A DNA stretch of 64,000 nt. Origin: Crotophaga sulcirostris (lineage: Eukaryota; Chordata; Aves; Cuculiformes; Crotophagidae). Shown piece by piece: positions 57,029-64,000 of this stretch. The stretch spans positions 2,362,647 through 2,426,646 of the forward strand of contig VYZB01000015.1 in NCBI GenBank assembly GCA_013397455.1. The letters are read 5' to 3'. Each line of letters starts with the position of its first letter. The first letter of the stretch is position 1. Made by a program: the position numbers and the translations under genes. The notes beneath the pieces were generated by a model. That model did not search any database. It was not told the origin of the DNA and saw only the letters and a list, made by a program, of their open reading frames with translations.

Positions 57029-60000
57029 GGCATTTAGAGCAATTTAGGAGAAATTTGGGTATGCAAGTTCAAGCAAGTGATCCACAAGATCTCCACCCTA
57101 CTGCCTAAGCTGCGGGGTGTCCAAGTTCTCACCAGTCAAATCAGACTAAGGTTCTTGCACATTTTCTGAGCACCTCCAAACTCTGCCTGCAGACTGAGTT
57201 GAGCCTTGCCCAAAACACTGAAACTGTGAGCACAGAACAGGACACCAAGTTCAAGCACCTTTCCCATCCTTGCCAGGTACACACCTAGCACTCTGACTTA
57301 TCACCTCCAGCCTTAAAAATTGGACGGCTGGGAAGAGAAAGCCAGAGATAAATTCTCACTTTGGAGCTGAGCTGGTGTATAGAAAAGGAGGAATACAATA
57401 TCCAAAGCAAGTGTATGGCCAAAGAAGAGGACAAAGTTCAGTACTAAGTCCTGGGTTCGTGCTCCTATGGCCTGTTCTGGTTAATACAAGATGTATAAAT
57501 GATAAATTTAAGTAGTTGTATCCAAGATGAACAGTTAGTTGCACTGCTCTGGACTGTTGCCCAGGTTCAGGTACCTATACTAACTCCTGCTTGCAACAGT
57601 CATAACATTTATCATAGAAAAGGAATGAATAGGAATGCATGGCTAGGGGTAGCTTTGGTGAAGCAGACAGAAGAAAACAGAAGTGTGGATAACATCTATG
57701 CAATTCCCTGTCTGAAGTTCACAGTTTTTGAAAAAATTGTATTCTGCAAGGTAGCCAGCAATGCAAGGTAGTGCAGGATTACAACTAATTTTACTGTTTT
57801 GTAGGTCATGCTGACAAGGAAAAGTGAATGTTTTGTAATCATTACAGGCAAAACTTTTCAATCTTCTAAAAAACTGTACTAGAAACTGACCAAAAAAAAA
57901 AAGATGATGTATTTTTGGCTTTCACACTTGTTCACTATTAATTAATGGCATCGTTATTGGTCACTTTAGTGGAGCAGGAAGTCAGGCATCAAATCTGATT
58001 ACGTATCCAGACCGGAATTAATTCCTCTGCAACTCACAATAGACAGACCAATGGGGCAACACAAACCAAATTATCTGCTATACCTCACCCATTAACAGTG
58101 GAAATTTTATTGTTTAGAGCTGCCACTTTGTAAGCACCACATTCAGGATATACCTCCATTTTCTTAAAAATCCCACTCCCAAACATCATCCAGCTGCAAC
58201 AGCTATACTGACGGATGAGCACTGTTTACATTCCTACAGCAGAAAGAGATAGTACAAGAATGTCAAAAATTCAGCCAAATCTGCTGAAGAAAATTTTCTC
58301 TTACACAAAGATCTTAATTCTGAGCAATGGGATTTTCCACAACTGTAGAGTGCCATTTTCCAATTTCCGCACTTTCAAGTGATCCATTGGCTGGTGTTGC
58401 ACAACTATAAACACAGCAGTACGTTTTTTAAATGACATCCTTTTAGACGGATACTTTGTTAATCTCCTATTCAGTTTCCTGCACAGCAACTCCTCTGAAG
58501 AATAATAGTTGATTTGGAAAAACACTTCATTTTGACATGAAAGAGTTGTGATTCTTTTCCAACTGAATGATGAGAGTGAGTACAGTAGTTTTCTCACAAT
58601 ACCGTACCCAGCTTTAAAAAAAACACACACATACACAACATTTTCCCTTTTACCCTCATGTCTTCAGCTTGCACTTCAAAAGAATGTTCATATTATTATA
58701 CGATGTGTTGATATTCTGTTTTAAATCAAAAATGTTTGGGAACAAAGTGTCCCAGCAAGAAGGATACTCCAAAAGGCAACACTTAATTTGAATTTGTGAC
58801 GCAGCTTCAATACGAGCATTTATATATGGGGCATTTTTTTTGTTTTTTTTCTTTTTTCTTATATGAGAGAATATTAAAAGCTAGTAAAACAGAACAAGGT
58901 TGGATAACTACTTTTTTAGATTATAAAATCTCACATGAGGCAAATCCTGCCCTTTATGCTTTGACTTTAATGGAAGTCAGATCTAGCATTTGATGTACAT
59001 TCTAAGGTCTGGGCACAAGAGTGCAAAAATTGAAATACACAATCCAAAACAATATTAAGGACTGTCTATCCCACATCACAGATTAATACCTACCAGCCTA
59101 CACAAGAACAATTAAGTCTAAATTCCTAAATGGAGATGAGATGGCACAGGAGATTACAAACATAATATGGGTCATTTCATCTCTAGTTTACTGATTTACA
59201 TTCAGTCAGTAAGTAAAGAACAAAAAAAAGTCATTAGCAACAGAGATCTGCTGGTAGCCAAATGAACTGATCTCAATCCAGCTTCTTCTGGACACACAAA
59301 GGAACTGGGACAGAGGAGAGGTGAGGGAGAGAAGCAGCAGGGGAAGCACAAGAAAATGTACACATCTAGAAACCTTCCAGCCTCTCTGAGAGAAGGCTAG
59401 CATTACCCAGCCTCTTGATCCTTAGTGGCCCCATCAGAAGTAGACAGGAGAAACACCACAGGAGCAATAGCAGTGCTTTACTGGGAATTTCAGTCTTCAG
59501 TGCTTTAAGTGCTTTTTACAAGCAAGTCTATCTTTAGAAAAGGATTCGAAAGTTACATAATAAATACTTTCCTGTATTAGAAGGAAGATAGAAATTATTC
59601 TGTTTAAGTGCACGTGTTGTTTCACAAGAAGACAGGCTTTCAGACACTTCATCAGGACTGCCACCACATATCATGGCACTGATTTACATTTAAAGGGGGA
59701 AAGAAAGGATTTTGCTCTCAGAATCCAGGCTCTACCACAAATAGACATTACTATTACATTACATTAGGTGAGAACCAGATTTCCACATCCATTGGTAGGC
59801 CAGTGAGTTACAGGCTAGAACAAAAGACATGTGACATGCTGGGGAAGACAGATATTCCTTGAGCAAGTCAGAATTAATGAGTGCTTCTTAAGAGAGCCTC
59901 TTTCCTGGGAACACTGTTGAACACTTTCAGGCTTCACTGAAAATGAAGTAATGCACACACTTACATGAGGATACAGTAATATGCAACTAAAAGCGGCACA

Positions 60001-62060
60001 GCTCACTGACAGGTAATACCAAGAATTGTAAAAAGGAGAAAGTTCTATGGAGCATTTAGATGCTCCGTATTATAAGCTACTTTTCCGTTCTTACATTTTT
60101 TAAACATTCATGAAAAGATGACTAGGCTGCTAGATTATCTTTAAATCTCAGAGATGAGGCAAAGTACACAATCTGTAGTCACTTTGCAAAGTATTCATTT
60201 TGCCTTTTCCCAGATAATAGCATCAAGGTAATCAAAGCCAGACAGCATAGCTGTAAAGTCCAGGCAGAACTAAACTTAGGAACTGCAAGGATAGCAACAT
60301 ATTATTTCTATTTAAGGAATAATTATTTGAACTAAAAATTGAGGCAATTTCTGAAATGTGAAAACATCTATTCAAGAACCTCTCTGTAAATTAAGTCATC
60401 CCAATATATACCAAGAACGAATAAAATTACTTCACAAAGACAAATATTCTTTATTGGTTACAAATATTTAGTTAGTTCCATTACAATTCTTAAGCAAGGA
60501 AAACTGATCCAGAGCTTGGAGAAGTTACATATATATGTTTCAAGTTCCTTAAAATATTGCTGTTAAAGAGAGGATGCAGGAACATTATGACTGAACAGTT
60601 AGAGTTTACCCCTCGGTTGCAATTAGAATTTAGGTGGGTGAAATGCATACAGGTAAGAAACACGTAAAGTAAATGGGATAAAAGTCACACATAACAGATT
60701 TTTATGGCTATATTCTTCATACTTCTGGTTTAATGAGCAGTTGGTCATGTTCCACAGAGGTGCAGATGTTCTTCAGTGAAACAGCACAGATACTTCTTAT
60801 TAAATAATGTCATCAGCTTCTGCTCATATTTTTAAACTAATAAAAATCACCATTATTTTTATACCTGGAACAAGTTAGAGGAACAAACTATTCCACTGTT
60901 CCAGCTCAAGGAACTTAATGTTGTGGTGGGTAGTGTTACATTTTGTTACAAGCTAAATAAATTTTAAAACTACTATTTAGACAATAGTTCAGTTGTCTAA
61001 GTACTAATCAGTTTTTTTCCTTTTAAAACAGATTTTATTCCATTTTCTGTTTGTTTGTTCCTTTGCTGTGATAGTAAACACTAGTGTCTCAGTATAGAGC
61101 ACTCGCATTAGTAACGTTATGAACTATAAACAAAGTTGATTTTATACAACATTTCTCAGACAGGAAGACTTGGCTGTGACAACAGACTTTGCCTACCATA
61201 TGCTTTTTTTGTTTGCATCAAAAGGAATTGTTTCTTTTTGGTCCTTTGTATTCGTTTTGCTAAGCTGCAACATTCTTTAACACTTAGCATTGCAGGATTT
61301 TTAAGAGTGAAATAGCACAACATGGGGACTGATGGGAAGACTGACTGCTCAATTCAAGTTTAATTTTCATTTCTTTCTCTAATTATGCTTGGTTGAAATT
61401 CACCAGTCATTATTTTCAGCTGTTTGGGGCTGCTCTGTCAGAAGCTGGTGTAGTAGAGGAGAGCAGAACTGAGGAGTGTGAGGAGACCAGACCCACTGCC
61501 TGCTCCCCAGGAAAGCACTTGCAAAACCATTTCTGGATTTTAACCTTTTTCTTGCCTTCTGATCAGTAGCTCTCTTTACACAAACTATTGCACATCCTCC
61601 TTCTGGAAGACATGTGCTGATTATAGCAACAAGGCAGGTTGGAGAGGTGGAGAGGCTGCGATGCCGCCTCCCCTGAAGGAGCGGTTTGGGGAGCAGCAGA
61701 GGCAGGTTTGGGGATGTGCTTCCCCAGAAAAAGGCAATGACCCTCTCCTCTCTGCCTGCATGGACCCATAAGTTCCCTTTATGCCAGTACCAGTATTTGT
61801 GGTGGGCCAGACTGACCTGGCAGAAAGTAAACCCAAGAGACGCAACTATGATCTCTATAGAAGGGCTGAAAATAAAGAGCCAACATGAAGTGTGAGAGGG
61901 AAATGCAGGACCATGGCTCTCAGCGAGCACAGCCTTGATTCTGCCTTAAACCTCATCCTTGGGTGGAATAGCCCAAGAATGTGTCTGAAACATAACCACA
62001 AGTCAGAGAGAGCACAGCCTTGGCTGGGATGCAGCACTCATTTTGCCACGTGCCTCCCTA

Positions 62061-62138
62061 GCGGGTTCACAGCCTGTGCTGGCTCTGCGAGGCTGCCGGC
62101 CCGGCTGGGCCCCGGGTGAGGAAGGCAGCCGGGCAATG
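62061..62138. other. Small CpG-rich patch
   Basis: About 78 bases with high GC and several CpG, including GCCGGCCCGGCTGGGCCCCG, in otherwise AT-rich surroundings. It is too short for a standard CpG island. It could be the edge of a regulatory element, or a GC-biased conversion spot. Confidence 0.6.
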
Positions 62139-62159
62139 GCCAGCACAACACATACACTG

Positions 62160-62570
62160 GCCACGTTCCCAGGTATAAGTAGTCAGTTGATCTGACTAGA
62201 GTTTAATTTATTTATACCAACAAAGAGCTTGTCTCATCGATGCTATATTTTATAACCAGCTATGCAGCTTTTGTTGGCCAGTAACGTCTCCAGCAGCGCT
62301 GGATGTGCGCTGCTTCCAAATAACTCTACTCCGGTTTCACATTCCTCACCTCCACATTCACGCTGCCCGGTGGTTTATTTTACAGATTCCCTGGCCTCGA
62401 GAGGCTGCTATCACGTTCCTCTACCCCAGCCGCAGCCCTGTCTCCCTGTATTCTCTTAATAAGGCCTTTGTCTGCTGCCACGTGGGGGTCAGCGATGGCA
62501 CCTGGGAGAAGCTCACTACTGCCTGCCTCCCCAGGGCCCTCCTCTGAGAGCCATCAGATATAATGTTCTC
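62160..62570. promoter_or_regulatory. Candidate conserved noncoding block
   Basis: The sequence passes from an AT-rich section with TAATTTATTTATACC and ATCGATG to a GC-richer section with several CpG and a CACGTG E-box near 62480. It lacks repeats and convincing frames; the 65- and 80-codon + frames overlap each other. Texture and the neighbouring CpG patch suggest a regulatory element, but this rests on appearance alone. Confidence 0.15.
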
Positions 62571-62579
62571 CATACAGGA

Positions 62580-64000
62580 TCCTCAGCAACATCGCACAAG
62601 GCCAGCAAAGCAAAGCCTCAACTCCCTTCTTCACCTACAGTGCATTTTCACCTCAGTTTTACACATTCCCAAGAGGAAATTAATCCTCTAGAACAACACA
62701 GCTCGTTCCTTCAGGTCAGTCTAGCTGGAGTTCCTGTTCTTCACTTTAATCCTAGACCATCTGTCCTCCTCTTTTAAAAAGATATACCATTTCAGTTAAT
62801 CTCACAGAACTGCAAATTCAGGATTACACTGAACTAATCTCGTAAACCAGTTTACCACGATAAACTACATGTCAGGCACAATGTGAAAGTGGCAGTTATT
62901 TCTTAAGACCTTTCCCACTTGTATTTTAATTACGGGGCAGGTAAATGAGAACAGCAGCTCAACCAAGAGGCATTTCCAAAAGATGACACTTTCTGTCCAG
63001 CAATTATTGTAACAAGGCCTTAATCCTCCATCAGCGTTACCATGGGCTCCCAGAACGTGAACCAATGCCCCAGGTTGATCCAGGTCCAAATTCTGAGCTG
63101 CCCCGGACCTGGGGATACTGCACAGGATTTTACCAGTGCAGCACACACAACTTGGCATTGCCACTCATTCAAAAGACCCAGTGAGTGTGCACGGCCACCC
63201 TGCTCACTAGTTACTCCTTGTGAACGCAGGTCACATATGAGGACACAAATCTCTGGAGAAGTGAAAGTGACAACTGAGTACAATAACATTGGACCCATCA
63301 TGAATGGAGATCTAATAGGCAAATATTTGTGTACCTGTACCTTTCTTAAAGGCTGTATTCAGCTCACTCTTCAAAGATTGGGTTGAAAGAGCACTGCCTA
63401 CCCTCTTTTTATTCCCGTTAGAGACTACTATTACCCCTTTGGGCCAGAGTCTTTAGGTAATGCTCAGATTGTTTTTGTTGAGGAAACTGAAGATTGCATT
63501 GTGTATAAACAGGGCAGCAACCCTGTTTATTTACTGAAAATGGGCATTAAATTGTATTTCTCTTAATATAATCATCAAACAGTAAGAAGGAATTTCTTTG
63601 CTCTTTATTCCAAGCCTTTCATTCACCAGCCAGAACTTCACCCAAAAAACATGACCTTTTTTCTTTTTATTTTTTTTCTCATCTTAGGTTCCCATTACTG
63701 AAGTTCGTTGGACCATTCCTGGCTTTCTCCAGTGGTGTCTGCTTGCTTTTGTGGTATCTTGGCACTGCCTACACACTGTTTTACCCAGCCCACACCCAGA
63801 CTTACCCTATTCCTCACTTCTAGCCCCTCTGAAACCCTTGCACTTATGTAACTCATGTCCCAGATGACCTTCAATGCATTGTGTCATGGTCAACACACTG
63901 CCATTTCAGGGTTTTTTTCTAAGGAAAAGGTGGCTTTTACAATCACCAGCTTCCAGAAGACTTCAGACAGCTTCCACTCCAACGGTACACTATTTTCTGC
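62580..64000. other. Unique sequence to window end, no gene seen
   Basis: Opposed frames of 99-114 codons at 62865-63386 have no domain features. An acceptor-like tract (TTTTATTTTTTTTCTCATCT then TAG) ends at 63687 without an open exon after it. No mobile element or RNA gene was recognised. Confidence 0.45.

Larger units (their letters stand above)
54480..62060. other. AT-rich unique sequence, no supported gene
   Basis: This long AT-rich stretch holds frames up to 156 codons (56450-56920, -), 111 codons (58301-58636, -) and 176 codons (61400-61930, -), none with a recognisable domain or splice context. No CR1, LTR, SINE, tRNA or snRNA was recognised. The interval 56150-56420 is repeat-free and rich in TAAT cores and may be a conserved element. 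A 13-base direct repeat, GAGCACAGCCTTG, occurs near 61924 and again near 62010. Confidence 0.45.

Noticed and set aside
61400..61930. 176-codon minus-strand ORF
   Set aside because: Opposed and overlapped by several other frames in a stop-poor region; no protein-like domain pattern.
1..64000. CRISPR arrays, operons, phage or plasmid systems, tRNA, rRNA and snRNA genes
   Set aside because: No spaced direct-repeat arrays, no tightly packed long ORFs and no tRNA B-box or snRNA signatures were found; the repeats present are avian CR1 and LTR.

Overview
This window reads as a piece of a bird nuclear genome, either intergenic or deep intronic. The strongest evidence is a 5'-truncated CR1 LINE whose 3' terminus carries the avian ATTCTATGA-type ending (13772-14043, + strand). 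A second, much older CR1 lies on the - strand near 52440-52890. A solo retroviral LTR of the ERVL-like type common in birds spans 33696-34447 (- strand), has TG...CA ends and is flanked by near-identical 5-base duplications. Repeat density is very low, simple repeats are short, base composition is moderately AT-rich, and there are no operons, no long reading frames and no ribosome-binding architecture. Two runs of N (12230-12268 and 53555-53924) mark assembly gaps.

No complete protein-coding gene can be supported and I recognise no known gene. The longest open frames (244, 207, 184, 179, 176 codons) have compositions and overlaps that chance can explain. Several short stretches look like exons on splice-site and codon grounds. 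The best is a 47-codon, phase 0-0 open segment at 54136-54276 with a long pyrimidine tract, a tandem NAG acceptor and a GTAAGG donor. At 21479-21723 a GC-rich, coding-like frame lies between splice-like borders but holds two in-frame stops, so it is either a terminal exon followed by a poly(A) signal or a decaying exon. Weaker candidates lie at 19080-19152, 20598-20713, 26924-27052, 31047-31126, 39696-39731 (-) and 51482-51547 (non-coding). Promoter-like TATA arrangements lie at 18035-18143 and 43777-43929. A genome stretch of this length yields good-looking splice sites by chance, so these are leads and not gene calls.

Layout: 1-13.7 kb is mostly unique sequence with one very old repeat-like segment and a gap. 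13.8-14.0 kb is the younger CR1. 14-33.7 kb is unique sequence with most of the + strand exon candidates and a GC-richer section at about 28.2-30.8 kb. 33.7-34.4 kb is the solo LTR. 34.5-52.4 kb is unique sequence with overlapping opposite-strand ORFs at 44.5-45.3 kb and AT-rich, homeodomain-site-rich stretches at 45.6-46.0 and 48.2-48.8 kb. 52.4-54.5 kb holds the old CR1, the large gap and the best exon candidate. 54.5-64 kb is AT-rich unique sequence ending with a small CpG-rich patch near 62.1 kb.

No new system of cooperating genes was found. The most useful outputs are the repeat calls and the ranked list of exon, promoter and regulatory leads, which transcript data or multi-species alignment would settle quickly.
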